Positions 8,104-17,168 of a DNA stretch of 64,000 nucleotides are shown piece by piece. The position numbers and the translations under genes are program-made. The notes below the pieces were generated by a model. It was not told where the DNA came from, ran no database searches, and worked only from the letters and a program-made list of their open reading frames with translations. Origin of the DNA: a virus; IMG/VR virus record IMGVR_UViG_3300017963_000190, positions 62,001 to 126,000 of that record; one strand, given 5' to 3'. How positions within the stretch are numbered: position 1 is the first letter of the stretch; the number at the start of each line of letters is the position of its first letter.

Positions 8104-9239
8104 TTTTTTAGTTCTAGGAGTGTAGCTAGCTCTTCGTACGCACCGAACTTTTCTTCTAGCATTTCATAGAATACGTCGGCGCACTTGATCCGAAGATCTG
8201 AGGGGATATCAAATGGGTCATGCTTGGTACCGCAATGCTCGCAGAGCTTGCTCTCGACTTGTATCTCTGAGCCACATTCACAGAATTTCCTGTAGAGGGC
8301 CACGTTGATAGTAACAGTCTTCTCAGGATTTCCGCCTTCCTCAACGTCCGCTTCGGATACCTTGTATTCAGCGTCCATAGGAATGCCTAGTGCTTCGTAT
8401 ATTGGCACACCATCAAGGCCGACAAGGCCAGCGGAGATCATCAGTGGCGCGATGTTAAACCCGTCATCCTCCAAGTTATCCGCGATCCAACGGTCCATGC
8501 GCATAGTATTGGGGGCAAACATCCAGGTGGTTCCGGCCCACTCTATGCTCTCAGGCTTGATTCTCTCTAAACCAAGGTTGGCCATCAGCTTTTTCAATGC
8601 TGGGTGGCGCCCTTTTGTTTTGGGTGTTCTTTCTACCTTGACGCCATTGGTCAAGCTGTCGATCATACGCCGCGCTTGCTCAGCTGCCGCGTAGTCTCCC
8701 TTGTCTCGCGCCCCGTGTTCTTGTTGCAGGAGATACTCCAAGGCGGCGCTGGATTGCGTCATCCTGTATTCGCGTGCCTCTGGACTATCTCCTGGGTGGG
8801 CTGCAAAGGGTGATGGGTTCTCTTGTACTGGAGGTGGGGCGGTTTGTTGCATCCTATTTGTCGTTGGAGCTTGGGCGTTGAACATTCCGGACATCATCTG
8901 CTCAGCCTTGTTTCTGGCAGATGGATCCTGCGCTGGGGCCTGCTGAGTACGCAAATCCTCAGTTTTTGGGGCTCCTCCTTCAACACTAGGGTCCCCAAAC
9001 ATGGGCGTATCTCCAGCGTGCATGCGGTGCGCCTTTTCCAAGTCCGCTGGAGATACCGGACGTACTCTACGGCCGTGCAATTCCCTGGGAGCTCCTTCGG
9101 GAACAAATCCACTTGGGTCGTCGGCGATGGGGCCACCATCCTCCGGGATTCCTAGATCTTGCCCATCTTTAGGGGCTGGTGCTTTACCTAGATTTGGTGC
9201 TGGTTGCTGCGGAGGCTCTCGGCGCCTTTGGGTTCCCAT
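7998..9239 (-). CDS. Tail assembly chaperone (G part) with zinc-ribbon motif
   Basis: The 413-residue zero-frame product has a disordered Pro/Ala/Gln-rich N-terminal half (about 1-160). A folded region follows and includes CECGSEIQVESKLCEHCG near 320-340, a four-Cys zinc ribbon. The slippery heptamer lies at residues 377-379. It occupies the position of lambda G, between the tube gene and the tape measure. It is large for a G protein, which is often 100-250 residues, because of the disordered extension and the zinc ribbon. The zinc ribbon also recalls the base-binding subunits of T4-like tail or baseplate proteins, so a structural role is an alternative. Confidence 0.75.
   Translation of the reverse strand: MGTQRRREPPQQPAPNLGKAPAPKDGQDLGIPEDGGPIADDPSGFVPEGAPRELHGRRVRPVSPADLEKAHRMHAGDTPMFGDPSVEGGAPKTEDLRTQQAPAQDPSARNKAEQMMSGMFNAQAPTTNRMQQTAPPPVQENPSPFAAHPGDSPEAREYRMTQSSAALEYLLQQEHGARDKGDYAAAEQARRMIDSLTNGVKVERTPKTKGRHPALKKLMANLGLERIKPESIEWAGTTWMFAPNTMRMDRWIADNLEDDGFNIAPLMISAGLVGLDGVPIYEALGIPMDAEYKVSEADVEEGGNPEKTVTINVALYRKFCECGSEIQVESKLCEHCGTKHDPFDIPSDLRIKCADVFYEMLEEKFGAYEELATLLELKNRTMKDRRMDKEELYPLARPSQEQKETPTSQSGDE
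8103..8109 (-). promoter_or_regulatory. Programmed -1 frameshift site A AAA AAC
   Basis: In the mRNA the zero-frame codons are CTA AAA AAC, giving the canonical heptamer A AAA AAC in the correct phase. After a one-base backward slip the next codons read CAG GAC GAT GAA and remain open through to 7582. Without slippage translation ends 34 codons later at 7998. Confidence 0.85.
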
Positions 9240-9260
9240 AACTTCTCCTGTGTTTCTCTT

Positions 9261-10340
9261 TTAGCTGTTCAAGAACTCCCAGTTGCCTATGCCATGTCCC
9301 CATTTACTGAGGATGACCTTTGGCAGCAGTGGGCAGTAGTAGTGAAAGGCAGCTCGTTTTGTGGGTTGAACTGGAAAGGTTTTTCTCAAGATAGACGACC
9401 ACTGTGGATATTCTGTGGTCATGTACGGAAGCAACTGGGGGAATTTGTCTGTGTCTATTATTACACCACTATCCCCCTGCATGCGCATGATGGAGCTATG
9501 AATGCCAAGCAGGTACATATTCTCCAGAACCAGGTAGCCTCCAAACACGCGGTGCGGTACATAACCTATTCCTGCCTCGGCGCAGTCTCTTAGGACAGAC
9601 TCTGGAAATCGTTTTCGGCTGAAAGAGATCACAGGAAACTTCGTGACCCCTAAAATAGTTTCGTTGGATAACAGCACCCTTGGTACTTTTTGCACTCCCC
9701 GAATGATATCTATGGACTTGAGGAACTCGTCGTCTTCGTCGGGGACGGAGATAAACGATTCTTTTTCTTTGTGTACCTGGTCGGGGATACGCCAGCCTCT
9801 ATCACGAAACTTCTCTAAGATGGGATCAAGGTGCGTATCATTGGAGGAGAGCTTTGCAGGTTCAGCACATTTGATACGTTTCTTTGTAGGAACCGCGGTA
9901 ACAGCCGCGCTCCTGGTGTAGGGGGTAAGCTGAACTCGAACAGAATCTATTTCTCCCTTTAATGCTCGAAGCTTTTGCAAAACCTGCGAGAGCGGAACTT
10001 TTATGTCTACACGCCTACCGAAAGCGCCGCGGCTGTTTACGTCCCGGTAAACAACCTTGGCCATCTCGACAAGTTTCTTAGCAGCTGGCACAAGACCGGG
10101 ATTGTCAATATTCGTGTCGAGGCTGTTTGCTAAGCATACGTGGGCGCTGTCGAGCTTTGTGTACACCTCCCCAATACGTTCCACAATTTTCTTTGGCAGT
10201 CTTTTTCCCGACGAGGTATGAGCTCGCGTGCAGCGTGATTCTAGCACACTGTACACCCTGTCCAACTTGGTGGCCGCAATATCCACGAGATTAAGAACCC
10301 CCTCGATTAAGGAGTATACATGGGGCTTAAGTTTTGGCAC
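9261..10340 (-). CDS. Hypothetical tail-module protein
   Basis: The 359-residue product starts with GTG at 10340 behind GGAGG. The N-terminal half is helical and basic; the C-terminal half is mixed, with a run of aromatic residues (RVFGGYLVLENMYLLGIH). No family is recognised. It lies between the tube gene and the chaperone pair, where contractile-tailed phages often keep a tube-completion or chaperone gene. It has no membrane segment or signal peptide. The function is unknown. Confidence 0.7.
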   Translation of the reverse strand: MPKLKPHVYSLIEGVLNLVDIAATKLDRVYSVLESRCTRAHTSSGKRLPKKIVERIGEVYTKLDSAHVCLANSLDTNIDNPGLVPAAKKLVEMAKVVYRDVNSRGAFGRRVDIKVPLSQVLQKLRALKGEIDSVRVQLTPYTRSAAVTAVPTKKRIKCAEPAKLSSNDTHLDPILEKFRDRGWRIPDQVHKEKESFISVPDEDDEFLKSIDIIRGVQKVPRVLLSNETILGVTKFPVISFSRKRFPESVLRDCAEAGIGYVPHRVFGGYLVLENMYLLGIHSSIMRMQGDSGVIIDTDKFPQLLPYMTTEYPQWSSILRKTFPVQPTKRAAFHYYCPLLPKVILSKWGHGIGNWEFLNS

Positions 10341-10542
10341 AGCTATGCCTCCGATTTGTGATCAGGGTACATGCATTATATTTACAGTTCGGGGCCTCCA
10401 TTAGCACATAAATGGATCCCCTTTTTCTGACGCCAGTGAAATTGTCGATGGGTTTGAAGCTCGAAAGAGCAGGAAGGACCTTGGAGGAGTTACAGTTGTG
10501 CTGTACTTTTTTGTGGTTGTAGTGTAGCTTACACGATCGCAC
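10327..10542 (-). CDS. Possible small Cys/Lys-rich protein
   Basis: A 71-codon frame fills the roughly 200-base gap after the tube gene. It starts GTG, sharing one base with the tube stop (TAGTG), and overlaps the next gene by 14 bases. Four Cys residues are spread along it. The ribosome site is weak, so expression is uncertain. If it is not a gene, the stretch 10341-10541 holds nothing else that I recognise. Confidence 0.4.
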   Translation of the reverse strand: MRSCKLHYNHKKVQHNCNSSKVLPALSSFKPIDNFTGVRKRGSIYVLMEAPNCKYNACTLITNRRHSCAKT

Positions 10543-11084
10543 TAACTCACGATCTGGCGCGCGACGTAGTTAAAGTTGAAGTTGGCTATCACCCGCGCAT
10601 TGCCATCAGCAGCGTATGCTGTTTCATTTCGGTCGGTTAGCCAACAGCCCTTGTACACCCAGATTCGATACTGGGTGACGCCGCGGAACCAGAACTCGTG
10701 GGTAGTGAACGGTCGGTTTTGCTCGATGAGATCGTTGAGCTGTTGATCTGCAGAGAGCCCGAGCTGGATCTCGATCTCTTTGTCCCACATCTCAGCAACA
10801 GTTGCCGCAATGGTGAGACCTTCCCAACGCGCTGGCACGTAGTCCACCGGTTTCCCCCACGTTCTATCGGAGAGCTCGTACACATGCTCCCCGCCGCGGG
10901 CCCAGGCGCCAGTGGTGTCCCAGTTTTGAATACGTCCGATGACAGCTCCATCCACAACGATGGTGATGCCATGGTACGTCTTACTGGTAGGCGCGTGCTC
11001 GTGCGAGTAATCGAGCGGCTCGGATATTTGGCCGAAAGGATTGTCTGCAAATGGTTGATAATCAGGTACTGCAGGTGCAGGCAT
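10542..11084 (-). CDS. Tail tube protein
   Basis: This 180-residue product has beta-rich sequence typical of myovirus tube proteins: TYHGITIVVDGAVIGRIQNW near the N-terminus, a WEGLTIAATVAEMW segment, and a conserved-looking WFRGVTQYRIWVYKGCWL then RVIANFNFNYVA at the C-terminus. Tube proteins of 150-200 residues stack as hexameric rings inside the sheath. The start at 11084 has GGAGTAGAAG before it. Its position three small genes after the sheath and before the chaperone and tape measure supports the call. The evidence is size, fold character and synteny rather than an exact family match. Confidence 0.75.
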   Translation of the reverse strand: MPAPAVPDYQPFADNPFGQISEPLDYSHEHAPTSKTYHGITIVVDGAVIGRIQNWDTTGAWARGGEHVYELSDRTWGKPVDYVPARWEGLTIAATVAEMWDKEIEIQLGLSADQQLNDLIEQNRPFTTHEFWFRGVTQYRIWVYKGCWLTDRNETAYAADGNARVIANFNFNYVARQIVS

Positions 11085-11110
11085 CTTCTACTCCGTTTGC
11101 GGGTTCTATG

Positions 11111-11473
11111 CTAGCGCAATGCTTCAAGCGTCTTTTTCAAGTCCGGAAGCATTGATTGGGCACGAACCAGTTTGCCGGTAGTCTCGGCCTTTTTGCTCCA
11201 AGCCGCTCTACGCAGGACACCACGTAGCTCGGCCGTTTCGGTTTTGGTGCTCACGGCTGCGACCATTACAGCGAGCTCTTCTACGAGAGCCCCGTTCGCA
11301 TTTGTAGGAAGCTCTTTGACTCCCAAGTAATCGAGAGCAGCTTGCTTATGCAACGGTCGTAGTCGATCGCCTATATGGCGAGCTTCTTGATGGTGTCCGC
11401 TGATAGCGAGTTTCTGCTGCACTCTTCTCAGCTTGCCGATCTCTACAGCTCTTTTTGAGGCTTCGTCCATCAT
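11111..11473 (-). CDS. Small helical tail-module protein
   Basis: The 120-residue product is almost entirely helical and charged (KLRRVQQKLAISGHHQEARH), with a C-terminal Lys/Leu helix. It starts ATG at 11473 overlapping the upstream stop (ATGATGG), so it is coupled to it. Small helical proteins between sheath and tube are often head-tail connector, terminator or chaperone factors. No motif decides between these. Confidence 0.68.
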   Translation of the reverse strand: MMDEASKRAVEIGKLRRVQQKLAISGHHQEARHIGDRLRPLHKQAALDYLGVKELPTNANGALVEELAVMVAAVSTKTETAELRGVLRRAAWSKKAETTGKLVRAQSMLPDLKKTLEALR

Positions 11474-11907
11474 GACGTTCTCGTCCTAATGATCTCCTCG
11501 TTTGCCGGCAGCTGCGCTTGGATGTCAGCAATGCCGAACAATATAAATCTAACTATTCTTTCATTGGATGAATCCAAGTTCGTGACGGAGACAGTGTTTC
11601 GGGTTGCCGCTACTGTATCGAAATCGATTTGCGGGCTAGGGGTGTAGTCCCGCAACGCATCTGTTGGGACGTCTTCATCCGCCACAATGAAGCTGTACGT
11701 TCCACTGTAGAGGGGGTCATCACCAAACCCTAGGTCTAGTAGATGTACGATTTTAAGGTGGAGCTCGTGCCCACTCTTGTTGTACATCCGCAGCACGGGA
11801 AAGAACACCGCCTTTGCGGTTTGAATCATGTCCTCGATGGTGAAGGAAATTTCCTCGTCGGGATCCAACCGGTACGGCCACAGAAATTTAACAGGTGTGA
11901 GTCCCAT
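11470..11907 (-). CDS. Tail-module structural protein, unassigned
   Basis: The 145-residue product begins MGLTPVKFLWPYRLDP and has a likely beta-sandwich region (ELHLKIVHLLDLGFGDDPLY). The start has GAGG seven bases upstream. It lies between the sheath and tube genes. A tail-terminator or tail-completion role is possible from position and size, but I see no diagnostic motif. Confidence 0.68.
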   Translation of the reverse strand: MGLTPVKFLWPYRLDPDEEISFTIEDMIQTAKAVFFPVLRMYNKSGHELHLKIVHLLDLGFGDDPLYSGTYSFIVADEDVPTDALRDYTPSPQIDFDTVAATRNTVSVTNLDSSNERIVRFILFGIADIQAQLPANEEIIRTRTS

Positions 11908-11915
11908 ATCTGCCT

Positions 11916-12329
11916 CTAAATCGGGCTACGCTCTTGGCCTTCTCCATCCCATTTGTTGGTGAAGTCCTTTGTAGGGCGCAGCGGAACGACTGGGTTACTG
12001 GCTTCATCTTTGGCCACACGCTGGCGCATGTCCACAGCTTCTCTTACTTTGGCCGTTCTGCCATCAATTAACTCAGCGTCAAACAATGCATAGAGATGGT
12101 TTTGTACCTGAGGGTGAAGGAAGAACACGAAGTATCCTTCTTCTCCTTCATTGTAGTCTCCGATCTCTAAATCCTTTCGAAGCATCTCCGTGTCGTCGCG
12201 CATAAGCTTTACGGTTGCACGTTTCAGTTGTTTATGCAGCGACGTGACTCCATCGTCCTCCAGCAACAGCGCGGCAACCTGAACCATGTCCTGCGATCCA
12301 TAGTAAGCCGCTGTAACACGGGCCTTCAT
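11916..12329 (-). CDS. Tail-module protein, unassigned
   Basis: The 137-residue product starts ATG at 12329, seven bases after the sheath stop, with only a weak ribosome site (AGGCAG is part of the sheath end). The sequence is charged with a beta-alpha character (GYFVFFLHPQVQNHLYALFD). It probably belongs to the sheath-tube transcription unit. The function is not recognised. Confidence 0.68.
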   Translation of the reverse strand: MKARVTAAYYGSQDMVQVAALLLEDDGVTSLHKQLKRATVKLMRDDTEMLRKDLEIGDYNEGEEGYFVFFLHPQVQNHLYALFDAELIDGRTAKVREAVDMRQRVAKDEASNPVVPLRPTKDFTNKWDGEGQERSPI

Positions 12330-12335
12330 TTAGGA

Positions 12336-15300
12336 CTACTGCCTATTGTCCCAGAACCTGGTATCAACAGAGAACAGACCAAACAGGCGTTTGATTGGGT
12401 ATCTGATGTTGTAGAAGTAGCCGAAGTGGTACAGCCGTCGATCTCTTTCATCCACAAATACGTAGATGTCCGAGCTGGAGTTGATCTGCCGTACGGTGGG
12501 TGGGTTGGTTTCCGATCCATATGGAGCGATGACACCAGAAGATACAATCGCCGCGAGCTCGTCTGAGAGGAACGCCCTGACGATTGCGACACCGGATGCA
12601 GGACTAGGCGGAACGATTGAGATCAACGCATCGTCCATGTCCCGAGCTACCTTTCTGGTAACGTAGATCTTTTGGTTCATCGCTGAGATCTCTTGGAGAT
12701 CAGGTGCGCTTGTGTCGACAGTTTGCGACTCGTTGTAGCGGAATACTCCTCCACCGACATCGCTTAGGTATAGGATGGAGGCTCCACCAAGGATAAGCTC
12801 CTCCTGCTCGTTGAACGTATTCATGTCCTCGAATGAGGTGCAGTCCTTTCGCAGCAGCGTTTGCGCTGGATCCCGGAAGGCTGCATTTCGGGCAGCACTG
12901 AACCCAGCGATGAAGGATCCATCCAGCGTGACACGGGTCGACGTTCCGTCGTCAAGCACGACAGTGCGCTCGGCGCTGTCATTAGCTACCAGTACAACAT
13001 GCCCACGTCCTGGATTGTCCCCCTGGAACTGTAGTGTTTTCTTCGCGAGGTATATGAGTGAGTCGGGGGTATCCTCGTCCCCCAGAGGAGTACCAATCGG
13101 TACACCTACCCAGAGCATCCGTTCCGCATTCTCGAATGGGTCCGCCATCTTTTCGATGGAAGACTTTGAATAGGCCAGAGCTGGGAAGAAATCGATGATG
13201 ATAAGGTCTGTGATGTCCTTTTTGGTTTCGGTGGCATCAATCGCCCGGCGGAAGTCTGCAGTAGAGAACACTTGGTTTCCTGCTGCATCTTTAACTTGCA
13301 CGAAATACGCCCCGAAGAAATCGGTATCGAAAGCGATGTCTCCAGCAATCCAAAGCTGGTTATCGGTAGACTTTGGTCCGAGTCCTCGTTCCATGTCGTC
13401 TCGGTTGAGGTACCTGATAGGAGTCTCGTACTCGCTGTCCAACCGCAGCCGCTGCGCGCTGATGTAGTAGATGCTTCCTGGAGACGGCTCCTCACCACGA
13501 TGCTCGTAGTAGATTTGTAGGTCATCTCCTGGATCTGTTGCGAAGGAAAGGTAAACGGTAGGATTGCCTGCGTCGTACACTTGTGTGTAGGAAACAAGGG
13601 AACCGTCACTCACCTTTTTCACCCAGTACACCGTTTCAGGTACATCGCTGAGAATGATGTAGTAGGCCAACGGGGTTCCTGTGACACGCCCAAGAGTGTC
13701 CTGGAAGATCTCGTCTTCTGGAATTGTTTCGTTGGCTCTTGTCCGCAGAGACCAGTCCACCTCGTCTTCGTTGACAGTGGTGAACGTGAAGATATCGTTT
13801 GTTGCGAACTGCTCCTGCGCCGGGTCGATGGTGGGGAAATTCCTGAACGCCATCGTAATACTATCCGGCAAGTCGACATAGATATCGTTGTACGGGACAG
13901 TGAAGTTACCGAAGCCGCCTTCGTAGGTGTCTGTGTACCAAGCTACTGTGATTGACTCTGATCCGTTTGTGGTCACCACATTTCCAACGGTCAGTGTGTA
14001 GAGCCTGTCGTCTTTGTCGGTGTAGTCCTGTCGTGGAGCTCTAGCGACAAAGGACCAAGTGTCTCCCTCTACGAAGTTGAATGCTTGACGGTGGCGATTG
14101 AACTTCGCTTTGAAGTCGTTCAGGAACGCGGCAGCGGTAGCTGTATCAGTGATCGCGGCACTAGCCAATGCCCAGATGTCATCGACCGGGATGTGCATGA
14201 GGTTGTCGCCGATGTGTGCTGTGTACAGTGTCTGCAGCTCTTGAGTGGCGGCAACGAGCTCCGCTTCATTGGTGGGCGCCGCGACAGTAGTCTGGTGGCT
14301 ACCAGCTCCAGCCGGATGGTACACGCCTCCACCATTATTATCGTGCGCGTCATGCTGCGTCTGCGCGTCTGCACAGAGAGTAAGTGCAGTAGCTAGGCTG
14401 TTGGCGTCGGCCGCCGTGATGATGTTGGTGGTGTCCGCTAAAGCGTGTCCAGCGCCAAGATTGATATCCACGTAGATACCGTTTTCGAGGTGCTGGTTGG
14501 TAAGAGAAGTGGGCGTTGCCTCGTCGACGGCAATCACACCTTCTGTATAGGGGAGCTCGTCGTAAGCGGACCAGATAATGTTGAACCGGCGGTTACCGCT
14601 CGGCCCATCACCTGTGGGGCCTACCGGTGGGTAGTAGACCTGCATTTTGTAATGCCTGTCCATGGTGCCGGTGTATTCGGCGTTGGGATTCATCGTGATC
14701 GAGCCGGAGTCTGTTGCGGCGGCTGCGGTCAGGTAATTTGACCCCTCAACCGGTTCAGTAGTCTCCGCGAACTGGTTGGTGTTATCGTGAGCACTGGAGA
14801 GCTCGATCATCCCGGGACCGTAGCTGTCCCACGTGAACACGTCGTCCGTGTTGAAATCGCCTGCTGTGAAATCGAAGTCTAGGACGATGGCATCGTTGTA
14901 GCCGTAAGATGCCGCGGTATCGAGTTGCACGGTTGTGGGTGTTCCTGCGGCCACCGTGAACTCTATGGAACGGCCAGCTGGGATGGCGCCGGTCCCCACG
15001 AACGCACCATATTCAGGTACCTTGTTGACTTGGCTGTTACCGCCAGATACTGGTACGATGACCAGCTCGAAAGTCGCATCGACAGCAGCGGTGAAAGCGC
15101 GGCAGTACAGCGTATACTGCATTCCGTAGTCATAGGTGTACTGGGAAGTAGTTGCATGTGCAACGGTACCTACACCTGTTCCAGCACTTTTAACAACCGC
15201 TAGGTTACGCCCAGTGAGGTGCGAGTTACTGGATCCAGGGATTAGGGCATCTGGATCGCCCCCAGAAGCATTCCCGACGATTTCGGTAACGATTCTATAG

Positions 15301-15815
15301 TCGACGAATTCCTGGTATTTGTTTTGCCCCTCACTGTCGCCTACATTCCCCATTTGCCGCAATTCATTGAATCCAAGGGGATCCAGGATGTCGTCGCGCT
15401 CTGAGCTTTGGTAGTCGATAAGGTAGGTGGCGTTCTTGTCGAACTCTGTAACTTGGATTTCGACTTGATCGTACACTCCAGAACCAGGGGTCGATTCAGT
15501 GAACTGCCACTTGTCGGTGGGAACCACTTCGCGGTTCTGCTTGTACAGAAAAGCCTCGGTTTGATCGTCGACCGCAGCGTAGGATAGCGGTGCAATGTAC
15601 GGAGCTGTCGAGGAGAAATTCAATTCCTCATCTTCGACGTATGACCGACGATGCGGCATATTGAGCACGAGCGCAAGCCTGCTCCCGCGGCCCACATAAC
15701 AGGGATACCTCGGATTGCCGGGATCAGCAGTTGGGCGCGGAATGCGAACGTAGCCGATATATGTCCCAGGGCGCACGTACCTGGCGTTTGTCAACCGGAA
15801 GTCGCCAATTGCCAT
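12336..15815 (-). CDS. Tail sheath protein with large insertions
   Basis: The 1159-residue protein starts at 15815 behind GGAGAAGAAG. The C-terminal 250 residues fit sheath proteins: a GPDP-free segment ending in a helix-strand region with QINSSSDIYVFVDERDR and a final strand VDTRFW. The N-terminal strand (RYVRPGTYIGYVRIP) fits the handshake strand that links neighbouring sheath subunits. Most sheaths are 400-700 residues. Extra length here lies in beta-rich surface domains and in a helical insertion at about 470-585 with clustered His residues (QTQHDAHDNNGGGVYHPAG). The contractile tail assignment rests mainly on this gene together with the tube and tape measure nearby. Confidence 0.8.
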   Translation of the reverse strand: MAIGDFRLTNARYVRPGTYIGYVRIPRPTADPGNPRYPCYVGRGSRLALVLNMPHRRSYVEDEELNFSSTAPYIAPLSYAAVDDQTEAFLYKQNREVVPTDKWQFTESTPGSGVYDQVEIQVTEFDKNATYLIDYQSSERDDILDPLGFNELRQMGNVGDSEGQNKYQEFVDYRIVTEIVGNASGGDPDALIPGSSNSHLTGRNLAVVKSAGTGVGTVAHATTSQYTYDYGMQYTLYCRAFTAAVDATFELVIVPVSGGNSQVNKVPEYGAFVGTGAIPAGRSIEFTVAAGTPTTVQLDTAASYGYNDAIVLDFDFTAGDFNTDDVFTWDSYGPGMIELSSAHDNTNQFAETTEPVEGSNYLTAAAATDSGSITMNPNAEYTGTMDRHYKMQVYYPPVGPTGDGPSGNRRFNIIWSAYDELPYTEGVIAVDEATPTSLTNQHLENGIYVDINLGAGHALADTTNIITAADANSLATALTLCADAQTQHDAHDNNGGGVYHPAGAGSHQTTVAAPTNEAELVAATQELQTLYTAHIGDNLMHIPVDDIWALASAAITDTATAAAFLNDFKAKFNRHRQAFNFVEGDTWSFVARAPRQDYTDKDDRLYTLTVGNVVTTNGSESITVAWYTDTYEGGFGNFTVPYNDIYVDLPDSITMAFRNFPTIDPAQEQFATNDIFTFTTVNEDEVDWSLRTRANETIPEDEIFQDTLGRVTGTPLAYYIILSDVPETVYWVKKVSDGSLVSYTQVYDAGNPTVYLSFATDPGDDLQIYYEHRGEEPSPGSIYYISAQRLRLDSEYETPIRYLNRDDMERGLGPKSTDNQLWIAGDIAFDTDFFGAYFVQVKDAAGNQVFSTADFRRAIDATETKKDITDLIIIDFFPALAYSKSSIEKMADPFENAERMLWVGVPIGTPLGDEDTPDSLIYLAKKTLQFQGDNPGRGHVVLVANDSAERTVVLDDGTSTRVTLDGSFIAGFSAARNAAFRDPAQTLLRKDCTSFEDMNTFNEQEELILGGASILYLSDVGGGVFRYNESQTVDTSAPDLQEISAMNQKIYVTRKVARDMDDALISIVPPSPASGVAIVRAFLSDELAAIVSSGVIAPYGSETNPPTVRQINSSSDIYVFVDERDRRLYHFGYFYNIRYPIKRLFGLFSVDTRFWDNRQ

Positions 15816-15979
15816 GACTTCTTCTCCTCTACACGTGTTTTATTCTGCTGACGCAAATGGGTCGTCTGTTTGCTGAGCAGGGTAAAAGAACATTGCAGGA
15901 CTGCGATGGTCCAACAGATAGTAACCTAATTTGCGTTACAGAACTGTGTTGCCGAACCAGTAATGTACCAGGTAATGCG
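15816..15979. other. Intergenic gap before the sheath gene
   Basis: These 164 bases hold the sheath ribosome site at the low-coordinate end and two weak dyads on the transcribed strand (ACAG-TT-CTGT and GGAC-loop-GTCC). A frame of at most about 30 codons ending FASAE has no ribosome site. I see no sigma70 promoter and no tRNA. The long leader for a highly expressed structural gene may carry a late promoter of a type I cannot recognise. Confidence 0.4.
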
Positions 15980-16966
15980 TTAGCCGGAGACGACTTCCAC
16001 TTCCTTTTCGCCGATGACAGCGCCTGGAGCTTCAGCCGTTCTTTTGGTCACGATAATTTTGAAAGTACCTAGACGTTTTGGGGTAATCATGTACTGAGTC
16101 TGCATGCTGCGTACGATGGCTATTTTAGAGTTGTCGCTGTACACACGCACGGGATAAGGCATGTCTCTGATGCTGAACATCACCTTGCTACCTATCCTGA
16201 CTTTATTTGGGGCGGTCAACTCCATGTTCCAAGCACGCACGCCTTGGTATCGAGGGTCCGCCAGGTATTTTCGGTAGCTCGAATTCTCGAACTCTACTGT
16301 CATGGAAATAGAAGCCTGCCAAAGCTGGTCTCTGGGATCACCTTTAAAGGTTGAGTGGGACTTGGGTCCTGGTGTATGCTGGAGTGGTACTCGAACTTCC
16401 CAGTACACCCCACTTTGATCCCAAGGAGGGCGCAACACGTAGTTGCAGGTGTATCGCTGGTCTTGACCGAAAGCAGCTGAGACAAACGCGATCATGTCTT
16501 CTATTTGCTGCTCATCGAGCGAAGCACAAACAATTTCTATTGGGATGGGCACCACATCCATGATGCGCGTTACTTGGGTGCCGTTTTTATCTCGTGTGTT
16601 GAAGCCTTCAGTGAGGCTCCCTAGGGAAGCTGGAGTGTATGTGTAGCCGCCATCCTGTATGAATATTTGGGGCGGGGCTTCGGCCATCCCCTCAAAATAG
16701 CGAGCAATCTGAAGATGTCTGTCCTCGGAGTTTCTAGGAAGAGATTCATTGATGTGGTAGTCAATCATAAAGCTGCACGTCTGGCTCATGTACGGGTAGA
16801 ATTGTCCACCAGGGCGCAGACATGCTTCCAGGAATTTTTGGAGGGTTAGCTTCGTAATTTTTAGGTACTGTGTGCGGTCCTTGGCATAGAGCCCTTTGAT
16901 AGCGGATGCTTCTAGATCATCTACTTGAATAAGGTGAGGGAACTTTTCTTGGATTTCGTCGGTCAT
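15980..16966 (-). CDS. Virion structural protein, tail or neck type
   Basis: The 328-residue product starts MTDEIQEKFPHL. I prefer the ATG at 16966 to the GTG at 16993, because the purine tract touches the GTG with almost no spacing; both are weak. The sequence is mixed alpha/beta, with a repeated pattern of aromatic strands (YTCNYVLRPPWDQSGVYWEV) and a C-terminal Ig-like stretch of about 90 residues with repeated strand pairs (IGSKVMFSIRD... KRLGTFKIIVTK). It lies upstream of the sheath, with a hairpin between it and the endolysin block. A neck or tail-completion role fits the position; the family is not recognised. Confidence 0.65.
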   Translation of the reverse strand: MTDEIQEKFPHLIQVDDLEASAIKGLYAKDRTQYLKITKLTLQKFLEACLRPGGQFYPYMSQTCSFMIDYHINESLPRNSEDRHLQIARYFEGMAEAPPQIFIQDGGYTYTPASLGSLTEGFNTRDKNGTQVTRIMDVVPIPIEIVCASLDEQQIEDMIAFVSAAFGQDQRYTCNYVLRPPWDQSGVYWEVRVPLQHTPGPKSHSTFKGDPRDQLWQASISMTVEFENSSYRKYLADPRYQGVRAWNMELTAPNKVRIGSKVMFSIRDMPYPVRVYSDNSKIAIVRSMQTQYMITPKRLGTFKIIVTKRTAEAPGAVIGEKEVEVVSG

Positions 16967-17038
16967 GTGGGATCCGTGCGCAGGTGAATGCACCTTCCCC
17001 GGTGATTATTAAAGGATAACTTCCCTTTCAAATAATTT

Positions 17039-17062
17039 GGCCCCTAGGACAGCCTAGGGGCC
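17039..17062 (-). terminator. Strong hairpin closing the endolysin operon
   Basis: A perfect 10-bp stem (GGCCCCTAGG / CCTAGGGGCC) with a 4-base loop lies in the 202-base gap between the small gene at 17169 and the tail gene at 16966. On the transcribed strand it is followed by AAATTATTTG, which is A/T-rich but not a clean U run. It may be an intrinsic terminator of modest strength or a processing or stabilising hairpin. A weak promoter-like TTGAAA/AATAAT pair (15-base spacing) lies just beyond it. Confidence 0.6.
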
Positions 17063-17168
17063 AGGTAATAGTGGGCCGCCGTAAAGTGCGAGCCATCAAA
17101 GCGGTGTAGTAGATGACTCACTGGGGCAAAGGAGTCCGAGTAAATTCCTCTGCTTACCAGAGAGTAAC

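Noticed and set aside
15880-15950. Tiny frame ending FASAE before the sheath gene
   Set aside because: It has at most about 30 codons and no ribosome site.
17005-17031. Sigma70 promoter with TTGAAA and AATAAT
   Set aside because: The spacing is about 15 bases and the -10 is poor; it is only suggestive.
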